Assembly: GCA_947504025.1 (NCBI GenBank)
Contig: CANNFX010000003.1
Span: 124,001-188,000, forward strand
Length of the DNA: 64,000 nucleotides
Direction: 5' to 3'
DNA from: an uncultured Sphingomonadaceae bacterium
GTDB lineage: Bacteria; Pseudomonadota; Alphaproteobacteria; Sphingomonadales; Sphingomonadaceae
Shown here piece by piece: positions 45,124-54,347 of this stretch. The translations under genes and the position numbers were made by a program. The stretch's first letter is position 1; each line of letters begins with the position of its first letter. The notes under the pieces are model-generated. The model saw only the letters and a list, made by a program, of their open reading frames with translations. It had not been told where the DNA came from and did no database searches.

Positions 45124-45200
45124 TGGTGCGCCCGACAGGATTCGAACCTGTGGCCTCCAGATTAGGAATCTGATGCTCTATCCGACTGAGCTACGGGCGC
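45124..45200 (-). tRNA. tRNA-Arg (anticodon CCU)
   Basis: A 77-nt tRNA with encoded CCA on the minus strand. The acceptor GCGCCCG pairs with CGGGCGC. The anticodon arm TCAGA-TTCCTAA-TCTGG gives CCT, and the T arm reads CAGGTTCGAATCCTG. Discriminator A and CCA are present. Confidence 0.95.
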
Positions 45201-45238
45201 GCCGGAAAGCTGTTTAGCAAGCCTTACAGCGCTTGCAA

Positions 45239-45700
45239 TCAGTTCAGATCATCCGGCGGAATGATGGGGAATGGCAATGGGGTTACGGTAATGCCTTCGT
45301 CGTGCAGATCCTGAGCTTCTTTAGGTGTCGCCTTACCGTGAATCGTGGTTTCGTCCTTATCGCCGTAATGCATGGCACGTGACGTGTCGGCGAATTTATC
45401 TCCAACCCATTCGCTTGCTTCGAGGGCTTTTGCCTGAGCCTTCGCGAGAGCATCCATCGCTTTGGTCACTTCTGGCGGCAGTTCGGCCGACATCATGCTT
45501 GGAGGTTCTTGCTTTATGAGTGTTCTCGCATTGCCTTTACCTTGTACCGCAGGGGCCATCAGTGCCTTCGAAACTTTGTTTGAGGCGCATGTCGGGCAGG
45601 TCACTAGTGACCGCTCGCGCTGATCTTCGAAGTCTTCCGACGAAGCAAACCAGCCCTCGAACTGGTGTCCGTTCTCGCATGAAAGGTCGAATACGATCAT
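45239..45700 (-). CDS. DUF1178 family protein
   Basis: A 153-residue protein typical of the alphaproteobacterial DUF1178 family. The N terminus MIVFDLSCENGHQFEGWFAS and the pair TCPTCASNKVSKALMAP form a zinc-ribbon-like CxH...CxxC set. Function is unknown. ATG 45700 overlaps the stop of the nitrilase gene by 4 nt, so it is in the operon grxC-nit-DUF1178. Confidence 0.88.
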   Translation of the reverse strand: MIVFDLSCENGHQFEGWFASSEDFEDQRERSLVTCPTCASNKVSKALMAPAVQGKGNARTLIKQEPPSMMSAELPPEVTKAMDALAKAQAKALEASEWVGDKFADTSRAMHYGDKDETTIHGKATPKEAQDLHDEGITVTPLPFPIIPPDDLN

Positions 45701-46524
45701 TGCGTGACCTTCCTGCCCAATGCGCGCCGGTTGGCGAGGCTGGGCAGTTGACGGCGGACTTGCGTGATCCGCTCCATATCAATGTCAGCGAAACCTAGCC
45801 CCGTATCCTGACCGCCCATATCCAGCAGAACCTCGCCCCAAGGATCGACGACCAAAGAGTGGCCATAAGTCTCACGGCCATCTTCATGTTTGCCGACTTG
45901 GGCGGCGGAAATCACAAAGGCGCTGGCTTCTATTGCGCGGGCGCGTTGCATGACATGCCAATGCGCCTTGCCTGTTGGTGCGGTGAAAGCAGCAGGGATG
46001 ACAATGGCATCGCATTCGAGGCGGCCCAGCGCGTCGTAAAGCGCGGGAAAACGGATATCATAACAGATGGATAGGCCCAGTATCCCGACGGGCGTATTGG
46101 CTGCAACGACCTCGGCCCCTGCCTCATAGGCGTTGGACTCACGCCAGCTCTCTCCCGTTTCGAGATCGACATCGAACATATGAATCTTGTCGTATCGCGC
46201 AGTAATTTCGCCATCTGCGTTGATCAGGAATGAGCGGTTGGCCCACTTGCCGTCGGGCCGTTCGATGGCAATGGAACCGAGGGCAACGGCAACTTTGTGT
46301 TCGCGGGCAGCCTCACGTGTGCCTGCTAGCACTGGACTGGCACTCTCGGGAACAATGTTCGGCGTTGCCCTTTCACGGTCTCGGTCGAGCAATCCGCACA
46401 TCTCTGGGGTGAACAGCATCGCTGCCCCGCCCTCGCCTGCATCGGCGATCGCGCGCGTGATGGCATCGCGATTGATCAGCGGATCGATGCCGCTAGTCAT
46501 TTGCAGGAGAGCAACGCGTGGCAT
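45697..46524 (-). CDS. Nitrilase-superfamily carbon-nitrogen hydrolase (Nit1/2 type)
   Basis: A 275-residue hydrolase with the Glu-Lys-Cys triad in LFTPEMCGLL, RYDKIHMFDVD and GLSICYDIRFP. Proteins close to Nit1/Nit2 act on deaminated glutathione or omega-amides, which would fit its neighbour glutaredoxin, but the exact substrate is not shown. It shares one base with the grxC stop and overlaps DUF1178 by 4 nt. Confidence 0.9.
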   Translation of the reverse strand: MPRVALLQMTSGIDPLINRDAITRAIADAGEGGAAMLFTPEMCGLLDRDRERATPNIVPESASPVLAGTREAAREHKVAVALGSIAIERPDGKWANRSFLINADGEITARYDKIHMFDVDLETGESWRESNAYEAGAEVVAANTPVGILGLSICYDIRFPALYDALGRLECDAIVIPAAFTAPTGKAHWHVMQRARAIEASAFVISAAQVGKHEDGRETYGHSLVVDPWGEVLLDMGGQDTGLGFADIDMERITQVRRQLPSLANRRALGRKVTQ

Positions 46525-46787
46525 TACTGGCCTAGCAATGCGTCCAATTTGCCTTCGCGGTTAAGCGCGGCGAGTTCATCTGAGCCACCGACCGATTTGT
46601 CGGCAATCAAGATTTGGGGGACGGTTCTTGCGCCAGGTACGCGATCTTCCATTTCTTTGCGCTTTGGGCCGCCCATGGTGATGTCATATTCGATATATTC
46701 CACGCCCTTGTCATCAAGCAGCCTCTTGGCGCGATAGCAGTAGCCGCAACCGAACTTGGTATAAATTTCGACGGTAGGTGCGGTCAT
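46524..46787 (-). CDS. grxC: Glutaredoxin 3
   Basis: An 87-residue dithiol glutaredoxin. The active site is GCGYCYRAK, so CGYC rather than the usual CPYC; the TVPQILI cis-proline and GGSDELAAL glutathione-binding region are normal. Start is ATG 46787; ATG 46790 directly before it is also possible, with AAGGAA a few nt upstream. The longer frame to 46832 is not needed. First gene of the grxC-nit-DUF1178 unit, divergent from hsp20. Confidence 0.92.
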   Translation of the reverse strand: MTAPTVEIYTKFGCGYCYRAKRLLDDKGVEYIEYDITMGGPKRKEMEDRVPGARTVPQILIADKSVGGSDELAALNREGKLDALLGQ

Positions 46788-46844
46788 CATAGTTCCTTGG
46801 GTTTGTTGGAATTCGAACTGTCTGCTGGTCAATTAGCGGCAAAT

Positions 46845-46875
46845 CTTGAAATCGCCTAGGCGGCAACTATTTTGA
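46845..46875 (+). promoter_or_regulatory. RpoH (sigma-32) promoter of hsp20
   Basis: CTTGAA at 46845-46850 and the -10 region ACTATTTTGA (46866-46875) match the alphaproteobacterial heat shock consensus CTTG-N17/18-CYTATNTNNG. CTTG to the -10 start is 17 nt, and the matched bases cover most of the core. Transcription would start near 46880 and give a leader of about 100 nt that carries the ROSE-like element. Confidence 0.7.
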
Positions 46876-46881
46876 GTGGGT

Positions 46882-46979
46882 GATCGGCGCCGTTTGGGCC
46901 GGTCATTGCGTCAGGGACGGTGCCGACTGCTCGGGCCATCCCTCAGTCAAATTGCTCAATGGAGGATTTGTTTCCGATG
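46882..46979 (+). promoter_or_regulatory. ROSE-like RNA thermometer in the hsp20 leader
   Basis: The leader folds into three hairpins. Hairpin 1: GATCGGC (46882-46888) with GCCGGTC (46898-46904). Hairpin 2: AGGGACGG (46913-46920) with CCATCCCT (46936-46943), one mismatch, and an inner CCGA/TCGG. Hairpin 3: 46948-46957 pairs with 46962-46970 with a single bulged G at 46954, so that GAGGA of the ribosome-binding site is paired. The 5' arm holds TTGCTC, matching the U(U/C)GCU mark of ROSE elements, opposite the GGAGGA. This is the layout of ROSE thermometers, which open at heat shock temperature. ATG 46977 follows 10 nt after GGAGGA. Confidence 0.82.
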
Positions 46980-47435
46980 AATAGAATGGATTTTACACCC
47001 TATCGCCGCAGCACGGTCGGTTTTGACCGCTTGTTTGAGCTGATGGAATCGCAGACGCGCCAGAATAGTGGTGACAATTACCCGCCCTATAATGTCGAGC
47101 GCCGCGACGAAGATATTTACCGTATCACTCTGGCGGTCGCCGGCTTCAAGCCCAACGATATCGACATAACTGCGCAACAGAACTTGTTGGTAATTCAGGG
47201 CAAGAAGCAAGACGAGGTCAGTGATGGCGAATTGCTGCATGTCGGCATCGCCAACCGAGGCTTTGAACGTAGATTTGAACTGGCTGACTATGTCCGCGTA
47301 GAAAATGCAGGATTATCCGACGGCTTGCTCGTCGTTGACCTGATTCGCGAGGTGCCCGATGCGATGAAGCCGAAAAAAATTCCCGTGAATGGTGAAAGTG
47401 TGATCGAAGCGCCGAAGATCGATAAAATCGACTAA
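46977..47435 (+). CDS. Small heat shock protein Hsp20 (IbpA type)
   Basis: A 152-residue alpha-crystallin chaperone that holds unfolded proteins. The domain spans about residues 40-130 with YNVERRDEDIYRITLAVAGF and the A-x-x-x-n-G-L-type ending VENAGLSDGLLVVDL. The C-terminal IPV-like anchor is seen as KKIPVNGES. The start is set at ATG 46977, 10 nt after GGAGGA, not at the longer frame from 46920. Control is by RpoH promoter and thermometer upstream; a terminator follows the stop. Confidence 0.94.
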   Translation: MNRMDFTPYRRSTVGFDRLFELMESQTRQNSGDNYPPYNVERRDEDIYRITLAVAGFKPNDIDITAQQNLLVIQGKKQDEVSDGELLHVGIANRGFERRFELADYVRVENAGLSDGLLVVDLIREVPDAMKPKKIPVNGESVIEAPKIDKID

Positions 47436-47477
47436 GATTGTCGTTTCCAGATTACCAAGAATATAGAGCTAATATTT

Positions 47478-47503
47478 AGGGGCGGACCGCAAAGTCCGCC
47501 CCT
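47478..47503 (+). terminator. Terminator-like stem-loop after hsp20
   Basis: AGGGGCGGAC pairs perfectly over 10 bp with GTCCGCCCCT, loop CGCAAA. Only TTCGACATTTT follows, so the T run is poor, but the strong stem just downstream of hsp20 supports termination. The remaining 219 nt to pyrG hold no gene that I can see. Confidence 0.7.
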
Positions 47504-47722
47504 TCGACATTTTCATGCCGCCTTGACCGGGTTTGACCGTCCGGGTCGCAGAAGACGATCAATACCGGTTCAAGCTCAAAACTCGAACGGGTTCGGCGTA
47601 GCGACCGAAAATACAAATTTTCCAATTTACACCACCAATGTTGTTAGGCCTTAGGCGCATCTTATGGCAAGTATAAATATGAGGGTTCGCCCGCTATCAA
47701 AGACCAAATTGGGACAGTGTAC

Positions 47723-49360
47723 TTATACAAGGCGGGATTGTCTCAATGCCGCAGCTACAAATCCTGCAAACAGCGGATGTGGATCGAACGGGCGACTCTT
47801 TAATTCAGGATGGAACTGTACACCGACAAACCATGGATGGTCCGGCCGTTCAACTATTTCAGGCAATAAACCATCGGGTGACATCCCTGAGAAAATTAGC
47901 CCGCCCTCTTCTAATTGTTCACGGTAGGCCACGTTAACTTCATATCTGTGGCGATGGCGTTCTGAAATCTCTGTAACACCGCCGTAAACACTTGAAACAT
48001 GGCTATTGCCCGCTAGCCTCGCGTCATATGCGCCCAGCCGCATTGTGCCACCCAGATCACCGTCGGCTGCCCGCTGCTCCAATCCGTCTTCGGTCATCCA
48101 TTCGGTAATGATGCCAACTACAGGCTCTGCAGTTTCACCAAATTCTGTGGATGATGCATCGGCAACTCCGGCGGTGTTTCGCGCACCCTCGATGCAAGCC
48201 ATCTGCATACCCAAGCAAATACCAAAGAACGGCACACCACGCTCGCGAGCGAACTTCACGCTGGCAATCTTGCCTTCGCTGCCACGCTCACCAAAGCCGC
48301 CCGGCACAAGAATGCCATGGAGCGGCTCAAGTTCGGCCGCGAGATCTTCGCCAGCCTGTTCGAATACTTCGGCGTCGATCCAGCGGATATTGACCTTGGT
48401 CCGATTAGCCATCCCGCCATGGACCAGCGCTTCGTTGAGCGATTTATAGGCGTCTTGCAGGCCGACATATTTGCCAACTACACCAATTGTCACTTCGCCT
48501 TCGGGATTTTGTCGGCGGTCGACGATGTCTTCCCAAGTGGTGAGATCCGGTGCGGGTGGGTTTTCGATATCGAAGTGGCGCAGCACCTCGGCGTCCAATC
48601 CCTGCGCGTGATATTGTAATGGCACGGAATAGATGCTCGGCGCATCAAGCGCCGGAATGACCGCTTCTTTACGCACATTACAGAATAGAGCGATTTTTTG
48701 ACGTTCGTTCTCAGGCAGCGGGTGTTCGCAGCGGCATAGCAGCACGTCGGGTTGGATGCCCATGCCGGTCATCTCACGGACAGAATGCTGTGTTGGCTTG
48801 GTCTTCAGCTCACCCGCAGCCGCGATGTAGGGGACCAGTGTCACATGGACGAAGCAGGTCTTCTCACGGCCAAGCTCGTTACGAAGCTGACGCAGCGCCT
48901 CGATAAAGGGCAGGCTTTCGATATCGCCAACGGTGCCGCCAATTTCACACAATACAAAGTCGAGATCATCGACATCAGTTTTGGCGAAATTTTTGATCTC
49001 GTCCGTCACATGCGGAATGACCTGCACGGTTGCGCCCAGATAATCGCCGCGCCGTTCGCGAGCTATGATGTCCTGATAGACGCGGCCCGAGGTGATATTG
49101 TCGCTCTGGCGCGCTGAAACGCCTGTGAAACGTTCATAATGACCTAGGTCCAGGTCAGTCTCCGCCCCGTCATCTGTCACATAGACTTCGCCGTGTTGAT
49201 AGGGGCTCATCGTCCCAGGATCGACATTGAGATAGGGATCAAACTTGCGAACCCGGACACGGTAGCCACGCGCCTGAAGCAGTGCTGCAAGGCTTGCTGC
49301 CATGAGACCTTTGCCAAGCGAGGAGACCACGCCGCCGGTTATGAATATGTACCGCGCCAT
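47723..49360 (-). CDS. pyrG: CTP synthase
   Basis: A 545-residue enzyme that aminates UTP to CTP with glutamine. The N-terminal synthetase domain has [20 protein letters not shown] with the P-loop and [11 protein letters not shown]. The C-terminal class I glutamine amidotransferase has [12 protein letters not shown] (catalytic Cys) and [12 protein letters not shown] (His and Glu). Length is normal. It follows secG by 92 nt on the same strand. Confidence 0.97.
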   Translation of the reverse strand: MARYIFITGGVVSSLGKGLMAASLAALLQARGYRVRVRKFDPYLNVDPGTMSPYQHGEVYVTDDGAETDLDLGHYERFTGVSARQSDNITSGRVYQDIIARERRGDYLGATVQVIPHVTDEIKNFAKTDVDDLDFVLCEIGGTVGDIESLPFIEALRQLRNELGREKTCFVHVTLVPYIAAAGELKTKPTQHSVREMTGMGIQPDVLLCRCEHPLPENERQKIALFCNVRKEAVIPALDAPSIYSVPLQYHAQGLDAEVLRHFDIENPPAPDLTTWEDIVDRRQNPEGEVTIGVVGKYVGLQDAYKSLNEALVHGGMANRTKVNIRWIDAEVFEQAGEDLAAELEPLHGILVPGGFGERGSEGKIASVKFARERGVPFFGICLGMQMACIEGARNTAGVADASSTEFGETAEPVVGIITEWMTEDGLEQRAADGDLGGTMRLGAYDARLAGNSHVSSVYGGVTEISERHRHRYEVNVAYREQLEEGGLIFSGMSPDGLLPEIVERPDHPWFVGVQFHPELKSRPFDPHPLFAGFVAAALRQSRLV

Positions 49361-49452
49361 GGGAGAAGAGCCTTAGGGATAGATATAGATTCGGCGCAAG
49401 CAGAATGGTGCGGCAGTTCGCCGCAATCCACACATTTACGTAATTGGTTAGA

Positions 49453-49848
49453 TTATTCGGTTGCCCCGGCCAGCGGATCATCGGACGCCGTAGCGGGTGT
49501 TGCAGCAGGTGCTGCCGCTGGAGCAGCAGGCTGAGCGCCTGTTACGCCGCCGAGCGGATCGTTGCCAGCAGCGGGTTCTACCGACCGATCGACCGTAGTC
49601 GTGATTTCACTGCTGCCGGTGGCTTTCACCGCAACTGCGGCCAACGCAATCGAGAGAACGACAAAGGCGATAGCCAGCATCTTTGTGCTCCTGGTCAGGA
49701 AGTCGGCTGCACCGCGTGCCGACATCATGCCGCCAGGGCTACCGCCGATACCAAGCCCGCCCCCTTCAGAGCGTTGCATCAGGATCACGCCTACGAGCGC
49801 GGCAGCAACGATTGTCTGGACTACGGTAAGAAACAGAAAGAGGGACAT
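49453..49848 (-). CDS. secG: Preprotein translocase subunit SecG
   Basis: A 131-residue subunit of the SecYEG channel. Two membrane helices are visible (LFLFLTVVQTIVAAALVGVI and a second near residues 52-75), with the family motif LMQRSEGGGLGIGG between them. The C-terminal tail is Ala/Pro/Thr-rich low complexity (about residues 90-131). It lies between tpiA and pyrG, an order that is common in alphaproteobacteria. Confidence 0.93.
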   Translation of the reverse strand: MSLFLFLTVVQTIVAAALVGVILMQRSEGGGLGIGGSPGGMMSARGAADFLTRSTKMLAIAFVVLSIALAAVAVKATGSSEITTTVDRSVEPAAGNDPLGGVTGAQPAAPAAAPAATPATASDDPLAGATE

Positions 49849-49920
49849 GAAGCGTAAAACCTATAATTGTGTTGCGGCGCTATCTAGGCGTCCGCCTTGA
49901 ATTCGGCAAGGTCGCCTTGG

Positions 49921-50691
49921 TTATGCGGCAGCCTCTTCGACTTCGGTTGCGCCCATAACAATTCCGAGAAAGCTCTCGGCCGTAAGGCTAGCGCCTCCGA
50001 CCAAGGCGCCCCCGACATCGGGGATCGATAGAACTTGCGCAGCATTATCTGGCTTCACAGAGCCACCATAGACAATACGGATTTCCAAATCCTGTTCAGG
50101 CTCTCCGTATAGTTCGACTAGCAATGCGCGGATAGCAGCGTGCATTTCTGCAATATCGCTGTCTGCTGCAACGCGGCCGGTGCCAATTGCCCACACCGGC
50201 TCATATGCGACTGTCAGCTTATCAGCCACGCCATCGCTTTCTGGTAAAGAGCCGCGCAATTGCGATGTCACAACGTCAACAGCCTTTCCAGCATCACGAT
50301 CTGCTTCGGTTTCGCCGCAACAAACAATGATCTTCAGTCCAGCTTCAATGGCGGAATCTGCCTTGGCTTTAACCATACTGTCTGTTTCGCCGTGATTTTG
50401 GCGTCGTTCGCTATGCCCAAGAATCACAAAGCTTGCGCCTGCGTCAGCAACCATGGTGGCGGAAACGTCACCCGTATGGGCCCCCTCCAAGCCGGCATGA
50501 CAATCTTGCGCACCGATGCCCATTTGCTGGGCTTCCTTGCGTGTGGCGTGAATAAGGGTGAACGGAGGAGCCACTGCGACTTCCACCTTCATCAGACGTT
50601 GTGATGCCCGGTCGATCGCGCGTGCTTCAGAAAGCATCGCTCGTGTTCCGTTCATCTTCCAATTGCCGATAATGTAAGGGCGTTGAGCCAT
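49921..50691 (-). CDS. tpiA: Triosephosphate isomerase
   Basis: A 256-residue glycolytic enzyme. Catalytic Lys is in IGNWKMNGTRA, catalytic His in ILGHSERRQ, catalytic Glu in VAYEPVWAIGTG, and the phosphate loop is IVYGGSVKPDN plus GGALVGGASL. Start at ATG 50691 (MAQRPYIIGNWK); the frame upstream to 50847 overlaps the divergent ppiD leader and is not family-like. A short AT-rich CTATATAG sits upstream and may be its -10. Confidence 0.96.
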   Translation of the reverse strand: MAQRPYIIGNWKMNGTRAMLSEARAIDRASQRLMKVEVAVAPPFTLIHATRKEAQQMGIGAQDCHAGLEGAHTGDVSATMVADAGASFVILGHSERRQNHGETDSMVKAKADSAIEAGLKIIVCCGETEADRDAGKAVDVVTSQLRGSLPESDGVADKLTVAYEPVWAIGTGRVAADSDIAEMHAAIRALLVELYGEPEQDLEIRIVYGGSVKPDNAAQVLSIPDVGGALVGGASLTAESFLGIVMGATEVEEAAA

Positions 50692-50887
50692 AAATTTTAC
50701 TGTGATTCTTTCAATGAGTGCAGGCGCGCTATATAGTGACTGATCCCAGAGCCGCCACCTCCAAGACAATATTCTCCCACAAAAGATCACCGCCCTGTTG
50801 CGGCAGGGTCGCAGCATAGATAGATGCAGCCCCAAGAGAACCGGCATTTACCCTCACAAATGCCTGAGCAGACCGGACCGAGACAGC

Positions 50888-52819
50888 ATGATCACATTTT
50901 TTCGCAGCTTCTTTCAATCGAAATACGGTATTGGCATCACGCTAGGCTTTCTAGCGCTGATCGCCTTTGCCTTTGCCAGCGGCGATGTCGCCAATAACAA
51001 CACATTTGGCGGTGTGTCGGGCGGCAATCGTGTGGCAGTTGTTGGGGACCGGAAAATTGGAACAGGCGAACTAAGTCGTTCGGCAACAGACGCATTGGAC
51101 CAAGTGCGTGAACAAAACCCAACGCTTTCGATGGCAGGGTTTCTGGAACAAGGTGCCCTCGATGATGTTCTTGATCAGCTAATCGACCGCGCCGCACTGT
51201 TCGTGTTTGGAGAGAAATACGGCGTCCGTGCCGGTGAAAACTTGGTCAATAGTGAGATTATAGGAATCGCTGCGTTCCAGGGCCCGGACGGGAACTTCAG
51301 CGAAGAAGTCTACCGACAGTTTCTAGCGCAACGTCGCATAACCGACGCAATGGTGCGCGAAGACATTTCGGCTGATTTGATGCGCAATCAACTGCTTGTT
51401 CCCGTTGCACTGGGCGCGGTGGTGCCTGAAGCGCTGGTGAAGCGTTATGCATCCCTGCTCGCTGAAAGCCGGGATGGTTCGATCGGCCTTCTACCCAGCG
51501 GGGCCTTTGCGCCGCAGGGTGAGGTTACAGAAACCCAGCTAAAGGCATTCTATGATGCCAATCGCGGTGATTACATCCGGCCAGAGCGCCGTATCGTTCG
51601 TTACGCAACCTTCGGTGATGAGGCATTGGGAAGTCTTCCGGCGCCGAGCGATGCACAAATTGCTGCCCGCTATGAACGGGATAAAGCGCAGTATGCTGCC
51701 TCGCAAAGCCGGCGCCTGACCCAAGTTGTTGTCCCAACCGAAGCTGCCGCTAACGCCATTCGTCAAGCAGCTTCGTCTGGCGGATCGCTTGATACCGCAG
51801 CCCGCAATGCCGGCCTGAGCGCTACGCAAGTCGGACCAATCACTCGTTCTGACCTGGCAGACCAGGCATCAGCTAGTGCTGCGCAGGCCGCATTCGATGC
51901 TGCCCGCGGTGAACTCTCTGCTCCGGCCCGTGGCGGTCTTGGCTGGTATGTATTCCGTGTGGAGGAAATCGAGAATAAAGGCGGAAAAACAATAGCTCAA
52001 GCAAGTGGAGAGATTTCCACGGCGTTAGCAGCAGAGCAACGCCGTGAAGCTCTTCTCGATTTAACTGCGCGGATGGAAGACGAAATCGACAATGGAAGCA
52101 ACCTCGCAGATCTCGCGCAGGAGCTTAAGGCTGAGGTGAAGACGACCAAAGCTGTCACTGCCGATGGCCGGGTTTACCGTGAAGCAGGCTTCGCGCCGGA
52201 AGAGCTTGCCCCCGTCCTATCCACCGCCTTTGCTATGGAAGATGAAGGCGAAGCCCAACTGGCAGAAGTAGTGCCAAACGAGACATTTATGATCTTCGAT
52301 GTCTCGGAGATCACCGCATCCGCTGCTGCACCATTTGCTGAAATCAAAGAGAGCATTGAAACCGCATATCGACTTTCTGAAGGCTCAAAGGCAGCAAAGA
52401 AAGCAGCCGACGCTATCATGAAACGGGTTGAAGGCGGCGCAACATTGGCTGCGGCCATGCAAGCAGAGCAGGTTACGCTGCCCTCGCCTGAAGCCATCAA
52501 AATGTCGCGCCAACAACTCGTTGCATCCCAACAGCAAGTGCCGCCGCCGCTGGCGCTGCTTTTCAGCATGGCTGAAGGTACTGTAAAACGTCTTGAGGCC
52601 CCAGCTAGTAACGGTTGGTATGTGGTTTCTCTGCGCGACATCGTTCCCGGCGAAATGGCTGATGACAACCCGATGCTGGCTCAGGCTCGTACCCAGCTAG
52701 GTGGTCTAGCCGGCCGGGAATATAGCGCACAAATGCAGGCCGCAATCCGCAAGGAGATGGGTGTTGAACGGAATCCCGAAGCGGTCGAAGCTGTGCGCAA
52801 ACAGCTCGCCGGCAATTAA
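50888..52819 (+). CDS. ppiD: PpiD-like periplasmic peptidyl-prolyl isomerase
   Basis: A 643-residue membrane-anchored chaperone. One N-terminal helix (YGIGITLGFLALIAFAFASG) is followed by a SurA-like N-terminal domain (about residues 50-220), then a parvulin region (about 240-400) with SRRLTQVVVPTEAAAN and FDAARGELSAPARGGLGWYVFRVEE, and a C-terminal SurA-like part. The parvulin signature is weak, as is usual for PpiD. It helps fold proteins leaving SecYEG. ATG 50888 is used; the frame upstream to 50798 has no helix or signal. The 3' end overlaps trpE. Confidence 0.92.
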   Translation: MITFFRSFFQSKYGIGITLGFLALIAFAFASGDVANNNTFGGVSGGNRVAVVGDRKIGTGELSRSATDALDQVREQNPTLSMAGFLEQGALDDVLDQLIDRAALFVFGEKYGVRAGENLVNSEIIGIAAFQGPDGNFSEEVYRQFLAQRRITDAMVREDISADLMRNQLLVPVALGAVVPEALVKRYASLLAESRDGSIGLLPSGAFAPQGEVTETQLKAFYDANRGDYIRPERRIVRYATFGDEALGSLPAPSDAQIAARYERDKAQYAASQSRRLTQVVVPTEAAANAIRQAASSGGSLDTAARNAGLSATQVGPITRSDLADQASASAAQAAFDAARGELSAPARGGLGWYVFRVEEIENKGGKTIAQASGEISTALAAEQRREALLDLTARMEDEIDNGSNLADLAQELKAEVKTTKAVTADGRVYREAGFAPEELAPVLSTAFAMEDEGEAQLAEVVPNETFMIFDVSEITASAAAPFAEIKESIETAYRLSEGSKAAKKAADAIMKRVEGGATLAAAMQAEQVTLPSPEAIKMSRQQLVASQQQVPPPLALLFSMAEGTVKRLEAPASNGWYVVSLRDIVPGEMADDNPMLAQARTQLGGLAGREYSAQMQAAIRKEMGVERNPEAVEAVRKQLAGN

Positions 52820-54347
52820 CGGGATTGGTCAGCTGGCCAGCAGTAGCCTCGCCAATGCGGAAGCCGCACGCGCAGCTCTATCCGCTGGGAAGCCCGCGCT
52901 TGTCTGGCGTCAACTGGTAGCTGACGCAGAAACACCGGTTGGCGCAGCACTGAAACTCATTGAACCGGAGCGCGGCGACTTTCTGCTAGAATCAGTCGAA
53001 GGCGGCGAAGTGCGCGGCCGGTATAGTCTACTTGGTCTCGATCCCGATCTGGTGTTCAGGGCTGAAGGTAACATGAGCTCTATCAATCGCGCGTGGCAAC
53101 ATGATCGGAAGGCATTTGCTCCACTAGAAGATGGCAGCCTACAGCGACTGCGCGATCTAGTCGCAGCGTGCCGAATTGATGTACCAGAAGGTCTGCCACC
53201 AGCGCTTGCCTTTCTGGTCGGATATTTCGGCTATGAGACAATTGGTCTCGTCGAAAAATTGCCACGTGCACCTCAGGGTAAGCTAGGTGTTCCGGACATG
53301 CTCTTCGTGCGCCCAACACTCCTGTTGGTATTCGACTCGCTCAGCGATAATCTATTCTGCATCGCCCCGCTCTGGCCTGAAAACGGCAATGCCGATTCAG
53401 CGCTTGAACGGGCCGCTGAGCGGATAGACGAAACCTTGCGCAAGCTGGCCCTTGCTGCTCCGGCACATTTGCCCGTTTCAGACCTCCCCGAAATGTCGCT
53501 GACCCCCGAAATGGCAGACGGTGAGTATGGTACGATGGTTGCGCGCGCGAAAGAATACATCACTGCGGGCGATATATTTCAAGTTGTGCTTGCCCAGCGT
53601 TTTACCTGCCCATTCCCATTGCCACCATTCGCACTTTATCGAGCGTTGAGACGCGTGAACCCATCACCGTTCTTATATTTCCTCGATCTGCCGGACTTTG
53701 CTGTGGTGGGCTCCAGCCCGGAAATTCTTGTTCGGGTACGTGATGGTGAAATTACCATTCGCCCAATCGCCGGCACGCGGCCTCGCGGGGCTAACACGGC
53801 AGAAGACAGCGCGAATGAAGCTAGCCTTCTGGCCGACCCCAAAGAACGCGCGGAACATCTGATGTTACTCGATCTCGGCCGCAACGATGTCGGCCGCGTT
53901 GCCAGTACCGATAGCGTCGAGGTGACTGCCAGCTATACGGTCGAGCGATACAGTCACGTCATGCATATAGTCAGCAATGTTGTTGGGCAGCTCGATCCCT
54001 CAAAAGACGCGCTTGAAGCATTGTTTGCAGGTTTCCCGGCGGGAACCGTCAGCGGCGCTCCCAAAATTAGAGCTTGTGAGATCATTGCCGAGTTGGAACC
54101 TGAAACGCGCGGTATCTATGCTGGCGGTGTTGGCTATTTTGCGCCGGACGGTTCGGTCGACAGTTGCATCGTGCTGCGCACTGCAGTGATAAAGGACGGC
54201 GTCATGAATGTGACCGCAGGCGCAGGTATCGTTGCTGACAGTGACCCCACCTACGAGCAACGCGAATGTGAAGCCAAAGCCGGTGCATTGATCGCAGCTG
54301 CCCGCGAAGCTGCGCGTATCGCCAGCGAGCCGGGGTTCGGTCAATGA
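52761..54347 (+). CDS. trpE: Anthranilate synthase component I
   Basis: A 528-residue enzyme that makes anthranilate from chorismate, using ammonia from TrpG. The N-terminal domain binds tryptophan for feedback control (LLESVEGGEVRGRYSLLGLDPD). The chorismate-binding domain has IRPIAGTRPRG, DPKERAEHLMLLDLGRNDVGR, FPAGTVSGAPKIRA and GAGIVADSDP. The start is unusual: no ATG, GTG or TTG is in frame for about 100 codons after the ppiD stop. GTG 52761 with AAGGAG 4 nt before it, or TTG 52764, lies inside ppiD and gives a 59-nt overlap. Stop overlaps the next gene by 4 nt. Confidence 0.93.
   Translation: MLNGIPKRSKLCANSSPAINGIGQLASSSLANAEAARAALSAGKPALVWRQLVADAETPVGAALKLIEPERGDFLLESVEGGEVRGRYSLLGLDPDLVFRAEGNMSSINRAWQHDRKAFAPLEDGSLQRLRDLVAACRIDVPEGLPPALAFLVGYFGYETIGLVEKLPRAPQGKLGVPDMLFVRPTLLLVFDSLSDNLFCIAPLWPENGNADSALERAAERIDETLRKLALAAPAHLPVSDLPEMSLTPEMADGEYGTMVARAKEYITAGDIFQVVLAQRFTCPFPLPPFALYRALRRVNPSPFLYFLDLPDFAVVGSSPEILVRVRDGEITIRPIAGTRPRGANTAEDSANEASLLADPKERAEHLMLLDLGRNDVGRVASTDSVEVTASYTVERYSHVMHIVSNVVGQLDPSKDALEALFAGFPAGTVSGAPKIRACEIIAELEPETRGIYAGGVGYFAPDGSVDSCIVLRTAVIKDGVMNVTAGAGIVADSDPTYEQRECEAKAGALIAAAREAARIASEPGFGQ

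Noticed and set aside
47664..47927. 87-codon plus-strand ORF overlapping the pyrG 3' end
   Set aside because: More than two thirds lies antisense to CTP synthase; no start signal and no family features.
50692..50887. Possible promoter pair in the tpiA/ppiD gap
   Set aside because: CTATATAG resembles a -10 on either strand, but no -35 hexamer lies at 16-18 nt.
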